This document shows, in pieces, positions 36,437 to 44,970 of a stretch of DNA of 57,901 nt. The notes below the pieces were generated by a model. That model ran no database searches. It saw only the letters and a program-made list of their open reading frames with translations, and had not been told where the DNA came from. A program made the position numbers and the translations under genes. The first letter of the stretch is position 1, and each line of letters starts with the position of its first letter. The stretch comes from Bacillota bacterium (GTDB taxonomy: Bacteria > Bacillota > Clostridia > Lachnospirales > Lachnospiraceae), in assembly GCA_023439125.1 (NCBI GenBank), contig JAEXOU010000023.1, positions 1 through 57,901 of the forward strand. The letters run 5' to 3'.

Positions 36437-36501
36437 AACTAAGTCATAGATCCTTTTCACATTTTCATTCTTCATTTTTCACATGAAACGACTTACTAAA
36501 A

Positions 36502-36575
36502 ATGGGGTGACAAACTAATTCATGAGCATACTGTTATGAAGTCAGTATTACAAATGAATCTGTTTGTCATCCCAT
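36502..36575. terminator. Long interrupted hairpin between convergent genes
   Basis: Perfect 14-bp outer stem ATGGGGTGACAAAC/GTTTGTCATCCCAT encloses two further paired segments (ATTCAT/ATGAAT, ATACTG/CAGTAT). It lies between YhhN and the MetH-activation protein and probably ends both, though the T-run is weak on the plus side. Confidence 0.55.
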
Positions 36576-36603
36576 ATTTAACTTTATTCTACACAATATA
36601 ACG

Positions 36604-37281
36604 TCAAGTTAATTCTTCTTTTCTTAGATGATATTTACAAGAAATCTTTAAGTTACATGTTGAACAAGATTTTTGCTGACAGGAATTCTGGATGTATTTA
36701 TTATGACTTAGACCAATAAATCCAGTTACTGATTTTAGAGGAATTAAAACACATTGATCATTGGCTCTCAGTCCTATCGTATGTGCATTTACCTTCTCAA
36801 GGAATTGGTGCTGAAGCGTCAAAGGCAAATCACCATAGCCAATTCCAAACAACCAATTAATATTCGTTTCTGGATGCTCCTTTTGAATTGTTTGCTCTAA
36901 CCAAGCTCGTACCTCTTCGACAGAAGCATTCGCAACAGCATCATAAATTAATGCATGGAGCATATCCTCTTTCTGCGCCAATTCAATAAGATCATCTACA
37001 CCTTTTGATAAAGTTAAGCAAGCAAAAGCAACCTGATTACAACCATCCAAATGCTTTTTAATACTATTTCCTAAAAATTCAAATTCCATATCCGCAGTAA
37101 ATAAGCGTTCATCAACTCTTATCAAATCAAAAATCTGATAAGTAGTTTGCGGCTGTACGACTTGAATAAAATTGCTTTTACATTCCTCAATTTCTCTCAT
37201 CATGATCTCGTCAGGTTCATGGTCACCATATCCAAGATAACGAATAATCTCCTTGTCATTTATCATCCAATCTTTTCTCAT
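36604..37281 (-). CDS. Stand-alone methionine synthase activation-domain protein
   Basis: 225 residues. Matches the AdoMet-binding activation domain of cobalamin-dependent methionine synthase: WLFGIGYGDLPLTLQ, NAHTIGLRANDQCVLIPLKS and TGFIGL. It normally forms the C-terminal part of MetH, where it helps reduce cob(II)alamin. Here it is a separate gene with a C-terminal cysteine cluster (CQQKSCSTCNLKISC) that is a possible metal or iron-sulfur site. Starts 4 bp after the TcdA-like gene; a metH core gene is not in the window. Confidence 0.87.
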   Translation of the reverse strand: MRKDWMINDKEIIRYLGYGDHEPDEIMMREIEECKSNFIQVVQPQTTYQIFDLIRVDERLFTADMEFEFLGNSIKKHLDGCNQVAFACLTLSKGVDDLIELAQKEDMLHALIYDAVANASVEEVRAWLEQTIQKEHPETNINWLFGIGYGDLPLTLQHQFLEKVNAHTIGLRANDQCVLIPLKSVTGFIGLSHNKYIQNSCQQKSCSTCNLKISCKYHLRKEELT

Positions 37282-37285
37282 TTCT

Positions 37286-37999
37286 TTACACCAGCTTTAT
37301 CAAATCTTTAATTACTTCTCCAGCAATAATTAATCCAGCAACGGAAGGAACAAATGCTACACTGCCTGGAGTTGCACGTCGTTGACCTGGTTCCTTTGGT
37401 GTAGCTAAAGGTGTGAGCGGAAGTTCTCTTGAATAGACAACCTTTAATTTTTTAACTCCTCGTTTTCTCAATTCTGTTCGCATTACTTTTGCAAGTGGAC
37501 ACACGGAAGTCTTATAGATATCAGCTACTTCAAGACGCGTCGGATCTAATTTGTTACCAGCACCCATACTGCTCATAATCCTTGTCTTCGCTTCTTGAGC
37601 CTTCATAACCAATGCAATCTTACCAGCAACTGTATCAATCGCATCAATTACATAATCATATTGAGTAAAGTCAAACTCATCCTGATTTTCTGGCAAGAAG
37701 AAACAGCAATGTGTTTCAACCTGAGCCAATGGATTAATTGATAATACTCTTTCCTTCATTACTTCTACTTTACTTCTTCCAACCGTATCATGAGTTGCAA
37801 TAATTTGACGATTAATATTAGTTATGCTAACGGTATCGTTATCTACAAGAACAAATTTACCAATTCCACTTCGTGCGAGTGCCTCTACAACAAAACCACC
37901 TACACCACCGACACCAAAAACGGCAACTTTTTTATCATGTAATTGATTGATTGCATCCTTTCCTAATAAAAATTCGATTCGTTCAAATTGACTTTCCAT
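37286..37999 (-). CDS. tcdA: tRNA threonylcarbamoyladenosine dehydratase (TcdA/ThiF-like)
   Basis: 237 residues. Rossmann GVGGVGGFVVEALARSG, then DNDTVSITNINRQ and MGAGNKLDPTR, with PGQRRATPGSVAFVPSVAG typical of TcdA (CsdL/YgdL). It uses ATP to cyclise t6A at tRNA position 37. It belongs to the E1-like family, so ThiF/MoeB alternatives exist, but there is no thi or moa gene nearby. Four bp separate it from the activation-domain gene. Confidence 0.9.
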   Translation of the reverse strand: MESQFERIEFLLGKDAINQLHDKKVAVFGVGGVGGFVVEALARSGIGKFVLVDNDTVSITNINRQIIATHDTVGRSKVEVMKERVLSINPLAQVETHCCFFLPENQDEFDFTQYDYVIDAIDTVAGKIALVMKAQEAKTRIMSSMGAGNKLDPTRLEVADIYKTSVCPLAKVMRTELRKRGVKKLKVVYSRELPLTPLATPKEPGQRRATPGSVAFVPSVAGLIIAGEVIKDLIKLV

Positions 38000-38019
38000 C
38001 GATAACCTCTTTCTATCCT

Positions 38020-38943
38020 TTAACTATAGTACTTAGCAATAAAAGCCTTAACTACTTGAGTGTATTGCTCTAAATCAACAACACAAGCTTGTGCATGAAT
38101 TGCATTCTTTGCAAGATATAACTCTTTTGCTCTTTTTTTCTTTTGATACATCTCAATCGACATCTGATAAGGAACATAGTCATCCCCATCCCCATGGATA
38201 AACAAGATAGGTGTGTCACTATGAATTACGCCAGCCATAGCTGATACATCCTTAAGTCCAAAGCCTGCACGTAGCTTTAATATCATATTGACCATTGGTA
38301 GGAATATCTGATATGGTAAATGATAATACTTTTTCATCTGATATTTCAGCAAATCTGATAAATCAGAATAACCACAATCTGCAATTACAGCTGCCATTCG
38401 ATCATCTAATACAAGATAATTTAAGACTGTCGTTGCTCCCATGGATTCACCATGTAATACGATACGAATGTCATCCCCATATGTTTGATAACACCAGTCT
38501 ACTACCTTTTTTAAGTCTATTTTTTCATAATATCCCATAGAAGTAAAATGCTTTCCACTCCTACCATGATTTCTATGATCATACAAGACTGCTGTAAATC
38601 CTAAGTCCATTAGTATTTTTGCATACACGACTGCTGCTGTTTTACTACATTTATAGCCATGACATAAAACAGCTACCTTTTTATCATTTTCTTTCCTCAG
38701 CGTTTGTTCATTATTCAATACTAAACAAGATAATTGGTATCCAAAATTACTATTAATTGTGACTTCTTCCTTCTCTAAAGTATCATAAAACTCCACTGGG
38801 AAGCGGTTCAAGTCAAGTTCTCTTTTCAACACAGTACTTTCATCACGTACCTTTGGATGCATTAATCTCCTTGTCACAATATATGAAATAAGAAAAATTA
38901 TGATAATAATGAAAATGATAATAATAACGACTGCCTGTATCAT
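38020..38943 (-). CDS. Membrane-anchored alpha/beta hydrolase
   Basis: 307 residues. An N-terminal membrane helix (~3-25) anchors an alpha/beta-hydrolase domain: oxyanion segment VLCHGYKCS, nucleophile GESMG (S167), acid HGDGDDYVP (D254) and base His in AIHAQ (H283). Similar to BEM46/YfhR-type hydrolases; substrate unknown. Confidence 0.87.
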   Translation of the reverse strand: MIQAVVIIIIFIIIIIFLISYIVTRRLMHPKVRDESTVLKRELDLNRFPVEFYDTLEKEEVTINSNFGYQLSCLVLNNEQTLRKENDKKVAVLCHGYKCSKTAAVVYAKILMDLGFTAVLYDHRNHGRSGKHFTSMGYYEKIDLKKVVDWCYQTYGDDIRIVLHGESMGATTVLNYLVLDDRMAAVIADCGYSDLSDLLKYQMKKYYHLPYQIFLPMVNMILKLRAGFGLKDVSAMAGVIHSDTPILFIHGDGDDYVPYQMSIEMYQKKKRAKELYLAKNAIHAQACVVDLEQYTQVVKAFIAKYYS

Positions 38944-38961
38944 CTATCTCTCCGATCAGTA

Positions 38962-39057
38962 TCACGGTAACAACTGAATTTCTTTGCCATCATCAAGTAT
39001 TACTTTGCCATCAAGTCTTCCAAATACTTGTTGCTGAGCACTACATAGTATAACAGC
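38962..39057 (-). pseudogene. Possible remnant of a DUF2804-type C-terminus
   Basis: Minus-strand translation gives about 31 codons ending in a stop (AVILCSAQQQVFGRLDGKVI followed by LDDGKEIQLLP), which resembles the C-terminal end of DUF2804 proteins (QVFG..GKVVLDDG). A stop codon lies six codons upstream and there is no start, so it would be a relic. Identification is from memory of the family and is weak. Confidence 0.3.
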
Positions 39058-39148
39058 ATTCGTACAGGAATATCAATCCTATATTAGGGTAAATTATGCT
39101 TCCAATCGTTGATCCAAGAAAGAAAACATGCATGGCTTTTCATTCGAA

Positions 39149-39877
39149 TTACTTGCAAACAGCACGAACAATCAAACGTTTTGTTCCACTCTCTTGACAC
39201 GTAATCAGCGTGAGCAGCTTTTGTTTTGCAACATCTTCTATCACTGACATCTCAGTAGGTTCTACAACAAAGGATTCGGTAACAAGATAAATGAATTCAT
39301 TTCCTTGAGTATCCGTAATCTTAATCTCATCACCTTTATTTAACTTGTTGATGTTTTTAAAATAGGGTCCACTTGTTCCACCTCGATGGCCAGCAAGTGC
39401 ACAATTACCTTCCTCACCAAGTGCAGCGGTCTGTGTCATATGTCCAATTGCGACACCTAGATTCCTATCCGTCGTACCTTCTACAATTGCATAAATCAAA
39501 TCAATTTGTTTAATTTCAATCAATCCAATTACTGTTTGACCATTCAAACGGTCTTTGATATTATCTGCTGTTTGAGTATCTTCTACAACATCGGTTTCTT
39601 CAAACTCTATGTAATCTGAATTAAGATTCTCTGTAATCGGTTGTACTTCTTGTGTTGGTTCTGATTGTAGGAGCTTAGTATCCTCATAGGTGAGACTATC
39701 ACCTGAGGTTACCCAAACCCCAGGTGTAGCTTCCTCATTTGCTTGCATGATTTCATAGAAAGCATCCTTTAATTCTGATTGACGATGAGTTGAATATGCT
39801 TGTCTGATGATTGGATAAGAGCATATTCCCACACCAATGCATATGATGAGTATGCCGATTATTTTTCGACTCTTCAT
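39149..39877 (-). CDS. Class D-type sortase
   Basis: 242 residues. A TM helix (~7-26) is followed by a linker and a sortase domain with catalytic His in LAGHRGG (H164), Cys in TLITC (C227) and Arg in KRLIVRA. The TLITC and short C-terminus fit class D. It would anchor proteins with an LPXTG-like signal to the wall, but no such substrate is encoded in the window. Confidence 0.9.
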   Translation of the reverse strand: MKSRKIIGILIICIGVGICSYPIIRQAYSTHRQSELKDAFYEIMQANEEATPGVWVTSGDSLTYEDTKLLQSEPTQEVQPITENLNSDYIEFEETDVVEDTQTADNIKDRLNGQTVIGLIEIKQIDLIYAIVEGTTDRNLGVAIGHMTQTAALGEEGNCALAGHRGGTSGPYFKNINKLNKGDEIKITDTQGNEFIYLVTESFVVEPTEMSVIEDVAKQKLLTLITCQESGTKRLIVRAVCK

Positions 39878-39900
39878 AATAAATCTCCATTCAATCTTTA

Positions 39901-40806
39901 CTAGATTGAGCTCTGTTGAATTTTTGCAATTAAATTTTCATCAAACTTCTGATTACGTAGCATCTCAATTTCAAACTTATAAGGTGCTAACGATTTGTCT
40001 GTACTGTCTGGCATACTTACATATGGACTTTCTAGAATCTTTACCGCATCCTCAAAATCCTTATGATGTACAATATAGTTTAAAGCATCAAATCCAATAT
40101 TTCCAAATCCGATATTCTCATGACGGTCTTTTCCTGCACCCGCTACATTTTTACTGTCATTAATATGAAATACTACAATTTGATCTTTTCCGAGCAAACG
40201 ATCAAACTGATAAATTACTCCATCAAAATCATTAATGATATCATAACCACTATCATGTGTATGACATGTATCAAAACAAACACGAAGTTTATCATTATAC
40301 TTTACTCCATCATAAATTCGTGCTAATTCTTCGAAATTACGACCAATTTCACTTCCCTTACCAGCCATTGTTTCTAGTGCAATATTCACTTTTGTATCAG
40401 CAGTCAGTACTTCATTTAAACCTTTGATAATTTGTTCAATTCCGGCATCAACACCCGCACCAACATGAGCGCCTGGATGTAGAACCAAACTTTTACTACC
40501 AAATGCTGCCGAGCGTTCCAATTCCATCGCAAGGAATTCAACTCCCAACGTAAAGGTATCAAGATTAACTGAATTACCCAAATTGATAATATAAGGAGCA
40601 TGAATTATTACCTCCTCAACACCATGTTCCTTCATGTACTTTCGTCCTTCTTCAATTCGTAATTCAGAAACTGCTTTTCTTCTAGTATTTTGAGGAGCTC
40701 CGGTATATACCATTAAAGCGTTTGCTCCATAGGATGCGGCCTCTTTTGCCGAACCTAAGAACATCTCTTTACCACTCATTCCTACATGTGAACCTATTTT
40801 TAACAT
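39901..40806 (-). CDS. nfo: Deoxyribonuclease IV (AP endonuclease)
   Basis: 301 residues. MLKIGSHVGMSGKEMFLGSA, NALMVYTGAPQNTRRK, VLHPGAHVGAG, ETMAGKGSEIG and CFDTCHTHDSGYD match Nfo/endonuclease IV, a three-zinc TIM barrel that cleaves at abasic sites in base excision repair. Complete, next to sortase with 23 bp spacing. Confidence 0.97.
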   Translation of the reverse strand: MLKIGSHVGMSGKEMFLGSAKEAASYGANALMVYTGAPQNTRRKAVSELRIEEGRKYMKEHGVEEVIIHAPYIINLGNSVNLDTFTLGVEFLAMELERSAAFGSKSLVLHPGAHVGAGVDAGIEQIIKGLNEVLTADTKVNIALETMAGKGSEIGRNFEELARIYDGVKYNDKLRVCFDTCHTHDSGYDIINDFDGVIYQFDRLLGKDQIVVFHINDSKNVAGAGKDRHENIGFGNIGFDALNYIVHHKDFEDAVKILESPYVSMPDSTDKSLAPYKFEIEMLRNQKFDENLIAKIQQSSI

Positions 40807-40828
40807 ATATCCTCCAATTACTTGTTAC

Positions 40829-42328
40829 TTATAAACTATAGCTTAGCACAAAAACATAAGTGCCCTCCATCATTGATATCTCAAATTCCTTCTCAATCTT
40901 GTAAGGAGCACGGTTACCAAGCTTGCGAACGAATTCACGATTATGAGTATACAACACAAGAGTTGCTTTCGATTTTAAATGCACTTTTGCTTTTTCAAAG
41001 AATCTTTCATATAATTCAAACAATTCTCTTTCATTCATACCAAAACCTGTTGTTGGCATATTGGTAAAAATCTCATCGAATAAATAATCATGTTGAAAGT
41101 CAAAGAAATCACGATTGATATAATTAACGATAATATCAGCCTCTTTTGTATTCTTTCTTGCTTTCTCAATTGCCTCACCAAAAATGTCCAAACCATACAT
41201 TGTTCTTGTAGGAACTGCAATATCTCGTTCAATAAGCATAGTTCCAACACCGCAAAATGGATCTAACACTTGAGCATCTACTGCCAAATATGGCTTTGTA
41301 AGCATAGCACAAAGTGCAGCATTACTAGGATGAATGCTGGAGGCAATCACTTCCTTGCGGTAAGAAAAGCGATTATCTTCTAAAGTATATAAACGTAATA
41401 ATACATTAAATTTACCCTCTTTATTCTCGATTAGACGGAACTCAACCTCATAATTATGAACGGAATTTAGTAATTTACGTTCTGATAAATGTTCTATTTC
41501 TGTAGCAAGTCGTTTAACGAATGCTATTTTTTTCTCAGAGTCCATCTTTGTCTTAACTTCCAAGCGGAAATGATAAATATCATTACCCTTATGGCGTTTT
41601 TGCAAAAATCGATAGATTGTCCCATCTGTAAGCATCTTTGCGGCAGCAACTACATCATTAGGAACTGTTTTCATACCATCAACTGCAAACAACAGTTCAC
41701 GATACGTACGTACCTCAAGTACTTCTCTTAACTGAGTCGTCTTAACCATAACTCCAGCAGAAAATTCCTTTTTCTGCATCCTACCTAATTGCTCACTTGT
41801 TACATGAATATGATTACGATTGCACAAAAGCACAAGATTATTCGTACAATCATACCCAATAAATTGATGCTTGCTCTGATTTGTACTCTCAAACATAAGT
41901 TGTTCTATGATACGAATTTCTTCTGTAAGATGCTTCTTATTCTCTTCTGTAATCGGAATTGATCGTAGTTCTTCATACCGTTTCTTCAACTCTGGCAATA
42001 ATGAATCATGCTCAAGCTTACTAATTGCAGACAGGTAAGAACTTTTAACGAACAATTGTTGCTCTTTTAGATAGCTACTATAAAGTGAATCAAGAAATGA
42101 AGGAATCGCAAGCTCACCAATAATTAATGCTGTGTTTTTTCGCACTTTAGGATCTTCATGGGATAACAGTCGTTCCAATACACTATAATCACCAGCCATA
42201 ACATATAATAAGGCTTCTTTATTATGACTGTTCTTTTCTGCATCCTCACGTAACATTTCTTTTAACTTAATTAAGTTCTTACGAACTTCAACATCTTCTA
42301 CTATATTCTGAAAGGTTTCCCTTAACAT
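40829..42328 (-). CDS. Methyltransferase with N-terminal HEAT-like repeats
   Basis: 499 residues. Residues 1-120 contain HEAT-like helices (LLSHEDPKVRKNTALIIGEL). The C-terminal ~190 residues are a Rossmann methyltransferase of the UPF0020/TRM11 type: IHPSNAALCAM, motif I VLDPFCGVGTMLIE, but motif IV reads TNMPTTGFG where NPPYG is usual. Targets in this family are RNA guanosines; here the target is unknown. Not the RlmL/RlmK type; no THUMP domain was recognised. Confidence 0.8.
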   Translation of the reverse strand: MLRETFQNIVEDVEVRKNLIKLKEMLREDAEKNSHNKEALLYVMAGDYSVLERLLSHEDPKVRKNTALIIGELAIPSFLDSLYSSYLKEQQLFVKSSYLSAISKLEHDSLLPELKKRYEELRSIPITEENKKHLTEEIRIIEQLMFESTNQSKHQFIGYDCTNNLVLLCNRNHIHVTSEQLGRMQKKEFSAGVMVKTTQLREVLEVRTYRELLFAVDGMKTVPNDVVAAAKMLTDGTIYRFLQKRHKGNDIYHFRLEVKTKMDSEKKIAFVKRLATEIEHLSERKLLNSVHNYEVEFRLIENKEGKFNVLLRLYTLEDNRFSYRKEVIASSIHPSNAALCAMLTKPYLAVDAQVLDPFCGVGTMLIERDIAVPTRTMYGLDIFGEAIEKARKNTKEADIIVNYINRDFFDFQHDYLFDEIFTNMPTTGFGMNERELFELYERFFEKAKVHLKSKATLVLYTHNREFVRKLGNRAPYKIEKEFEISMMEGTYVFVLSYSL

Positions 42329-42437
42329 TTTAACTACCTCGCTATCATAGATTAGTAATATTATATCGTTTCTTTGATGAAAAGTCTACGTGAGAAAATA
42401 CTTACTTGACAATACCTTTTTTAGCAAAAAATAGATA

Positions 42438-42466
42438 TAGTCATTTGATAAATCCTATGTTATAAT
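42438..42466 (+). promoter_or_regulatory. Possible pectinesterase promoter
   Basis: TAGTCA (42438-42443) and TATAAT (42461-42466) with 17-bp spacing, about 70 bp before the ATG. Confidence 0.45.
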
Positions 42467-42535
42467 ATTCCCTCATTGGCTTGATTTCCTTAATTTACAG
42501 GCTACATATATGTTTTTATAGAAAAGGAGTAACAC

Positions 42536-43561
42536 ATGCAAACGATACGTTATGTGTCCAATAGCGAAGACGGACACTTTCCAGATGACTATCATACAAT
42601 TGCGGAAGCAATTAAGAGCATCCCCGTTGATAACAAAGAATTTATTACAATATTTATACGTAAGGGCACTTATCGTGAGAAACTAATCGTTGACCGCCCT
42701 TTTATATGTTTCGAGGGCGAAGATACAGATAAAACGATTATAACATACGATGATTATGCACTTATGATTATGGAAGACGGTATAAAACGAGGAACCTTTC
42801 GAACACCTACTGTATTCATAAATACCCATGATTTTATCGCTAAGAATCTTACATTTCAAAATAACTCAGGCTTTGGCAATAAAGTTGGACAAGCCTTAGC
42901 TTTATATGTAGATGGTGATCGTATTATCTTTGATAACTGTAAACTTTTAGGAAGCCAAGATACTCTATTTACAGCACCTCTTCCTCCTACACCAAATGAA
43001 CCAGGTGGCTTTACTGGACCAAAAGAATTTGCACCACGCATTAACGGTCGTCACTATTATCGCAATTGCTACATTCGAGGAGATGTTGACTTTATTTTCG
43101 GAAGTGCAACTGCCTTCTTTGATTGCTGTGAAATATTTTCGCAAAAAAATGATGACCTTCCACCGGCAGAGCATGAGGAAGATCAAAAAGTCTATGGCTA
43201 TATCACTGCTGCAAGCACTGCAAAGGATCAAGAGTACGGTTACGTATTTAATCAATGCAAACTAACAAGCAATTGTCCTAGAAAAAGTGTTTATCTTGGA
43301 CGCCCTTGGAGAAATTTTGCAAAAACCATTTTCTTAAACTGCGAACTAGGGGAACATATACGCGATGAAGGCTGGTCTGATTGGAATAAGCCAGAAGCAC
43401 ATTCAACTATATTATATGCAGAATATAATAGTACAGGTGCTGGTGCAGAGGCTATATTAAAGAAAAAGCGTGCTAGCTTCTCTATACAATTAACAGACGA
43501 AGAAGCACTCCATTATTCGAAAGAACGTGTATTACGCGGCAAAGATGGTTGGAATCCATAG
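42536..43561 (+). CDS. Pectinesterase, cytoplasmic
   Basis: 341 residues. The beta-helix pectin methylesterase motifs are all present: GQALAL (Q119), SQDTLF (Q141, D142), GDVDFIFGSA (D183/D185) and YLGRPWR (R256). It removes methyl esters from polygalacturonate chains. There is no signal peptide and the ATG follows GGAG by 6 nt, so it probably acts inside on imported methylated oligogalacturonides. A Pro-rich loop at ~147-165 (PLPPTPNEPGGFTGP) is an insertion. It fits with the hexuronate operon at 19.6-25 kb. Confidence 0.94.
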   Translation: MQTIRYVSNSEDGHFPDDYHTIAEAIKSIPVDNKEFITIFIRKGTYREKLIVDRPFICFEGEDTDKTIITYDDYALMIMEDGIKRGTFRTPTVFINTHDFIAKNLTFQNNSGFGNKVGQALALYVDGDRIIFDNCKLLGSQDTLFTAPLPPTPNEPGGFTGPKEFAPRINGRHYYRNCYIRGDVDFIFGSATAFFDCCEIFSQKNDDLPPAEHEEDQKVYGYITAASTAKDQEYGYVFNQCKLTSNCPRKSVYLGRPWRNFAKTIFLNCELGEHIRDEGWSDWNKPEAHSTILYAEYNSTGAGAEAILKKKRASFSIQLTDEEALHYSKERVLRGKDGWNP

Positions 43562-43584
43562 GTGCTGAAAATAAGGTATTGAGT

Positions 43585-43747
43585 GTTTGTGATTTTGGAT
43601 ATTGATGAAAACGAAAGGGCTTGTTGGTATATTTTCTTCGGCGCGCGATGGAAACAAGCCCACAAGAACATGTGGACTTGTAAGGCACTCCGAAAACATA
43701 CCAACAACCCCTTTTCGTTTAAGCAAGGTTTTGAAAATCACAAATAC
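43585..43747 (+). repeat. Long palindromic intergenic element, diverged copy P3
   Basis: About 160 bp. Outer arms GTTTGTGATTTT/AAAATCACAAAT match those of P1 and P2. The middle arm (AAAACGAAAGGGCTTGTTGGTAT paired with its near complement at 43693-43720) is different in sequence from P1/P2 but pairs just as well. The centre ACAAGCCCACA..TGTGGACTTGT is shared. It lies between convergent pectinesterase and dapA genes. Tiny frames inside are by-products. Confidence 0.72.
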
Positions 43748-43854
43748 TATTTACAGTTGTTTTATCAATTATCTCGGCAGCACCTTCGTCGCCTGCGACG
43801 TGCTTTAATAGCATTTTTTCTTTCTGCTATGGTGCTTATTTAGATACTGTTTTC

Positions 43855-44751
43855 TTAGATATTTACATATTGAATTGCTACTTTCTCCATTTCTTGTCTT
43901 AGTAAAAGTGCATTCTCTTGTTCCATTTTCGTCAGTGGCAAGCGAAGTACACTTGGACCCCAGCCACATATTTCTAAAGCTTCTTTAATTGGAATTGGAT
44001 TTACTTCTATAAAGAGTGCCTTAATTAACTTTTGATATTTTAACTGCAATTCTAAACTACCTTTTGTATCACCATGTAAGAATCTCATAACCATATCATG
44101 AGTATCCTCAGGTGCAATATTAGATAAAACTGAAATTACTCCTTTTGCTCCGATTGAAAGATATGGTAATGTTACTGCATCATCCCCAGAATAAAGATCG
44201 ATTTCTCCATTGCAAAAATCCATCATCTCTACCACTTGACTAATATCACTAACCGAAGATTTTACCCCGACGATATTGTCAACGTTACGTACTAATTCAG
44301 CAATCGTTTTTGGTAATAGATTAACTCCTGTTCGCCCTGGAATATTATAAAGTAGCATTGGAATATCTACAGCTTGTGCAATCTTCGTAAAGTGTTGCAT
44401 CATTCCATTCTGTGTTCCTTTGTTATAGTATGGGGAAACTACTAAAAGTGCATCTGCTCCTGCCCGAAAGGCCTCCTGTGACAAATAAATTGCTGTATCG
44501 GTACAGTTAGAGCCACTGCCAGCAATTACAGGTACACGCTTATTTGCAAATACAACTGCTTGTCGAATACATTCAATGTGTTCCTCATGTGTTAGCGTTG
44601 ATGCTTCTCCTGTAGAGCCACATACGATAATACTATCTGTACCATGGTCAATTTGATAATCAATCATCTTACCTAGTTTTTCAAAATCTACCTCATTGTT
44701 TTCCTTAAATGGAGTAACAATCGCTACCCCTGCACCTTCAAAAATTGCCAT
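43855..44751 (-). CDS. dapA: 4-hydroxy-tetrahydrodipicolinate synthase
   Basis: 298 residues. CGSTGEASTLTHEEH, YNIPGRTG (catalytic Tyr ~135) and VGVKSSVSD (Schiff-base Lys ~164) identify DapA. It condenses pyruvate with aspartate semialdehyde in the lysine/diaminopimelate/dipicolinate pathway. The gene lies downstream of a T-box leader (44964-45275) on the same strand, with the R3 repeat inserted between. Confidence 0.96.
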   Translation of the reverse strand: MAIFEGAGVAIVTPFKENNEVDFEKLGKMIDYQIDHGTDSIIVCGSTGEASTLTHEEHIECIRQAVVFANKRVPVIAGSGSNCTDTAIYLSQEAFRAGADALLVVSPYYNKGTQNGMMQHFTKIAQAVDIPMLLYNIPGRTGVNLLPKTIAELVRNVDNIVGVKSSVSDISQVVEMMDFCNGEIDLYSGDDAVTLPYLSIGAKGVISVLSNIAPEDTHDMVMRFLHGDTKGSLELQLKYQKLIKALFIEVNPIPIKEALEICGWGPSVLRLPLTKMEQENALLLRQEMEKVAIQYVNI

Positions 44752-44841
44752 TTTACTACCTCCTTAAATTGTGATTTTTATGATATAACAAGTGTGTGTT
44801 TCACACACCCATTACATATGCTAGAATAGGGTAAAAAGTAT

Positions 44842-44970
44842 AAAAAAGTGTTTTGCTTGCGCGCCAAGCGCGTTCGCGTAAGCGACATCTTCCTATCGCG
44901 CTTGTGCGCATCCTGCGGAGCTTTTTTATATACTATGAAATTCAGAGGAATTTCATAGTATATAAAAAAA
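44842..44970 (+). repeat. Modular hairpin repeat, copy R3
   Basis: Carries AGTGTTTTGC (left arm only, the right arm is replaced by CGCG), the GC-rich module with TCGC GTAA GCGA and the outer stem CAAGCGCG/CGCGCTTG, then CTGCGGAGC plus TTTTTT, then TATACTATGAAATTC (44929-44943), AGAG and GAATTTCATAGTATA (44948-44962), perfectly paired. It sits between the T-box terminator and dapA. Confidence 0.78.

Noticed and set aside
43482..43843. Several overlapping small frames on both strands around P3
   Set aside because: All are explained by the inverted-repeat sequence or overlap the pectinesterase end.
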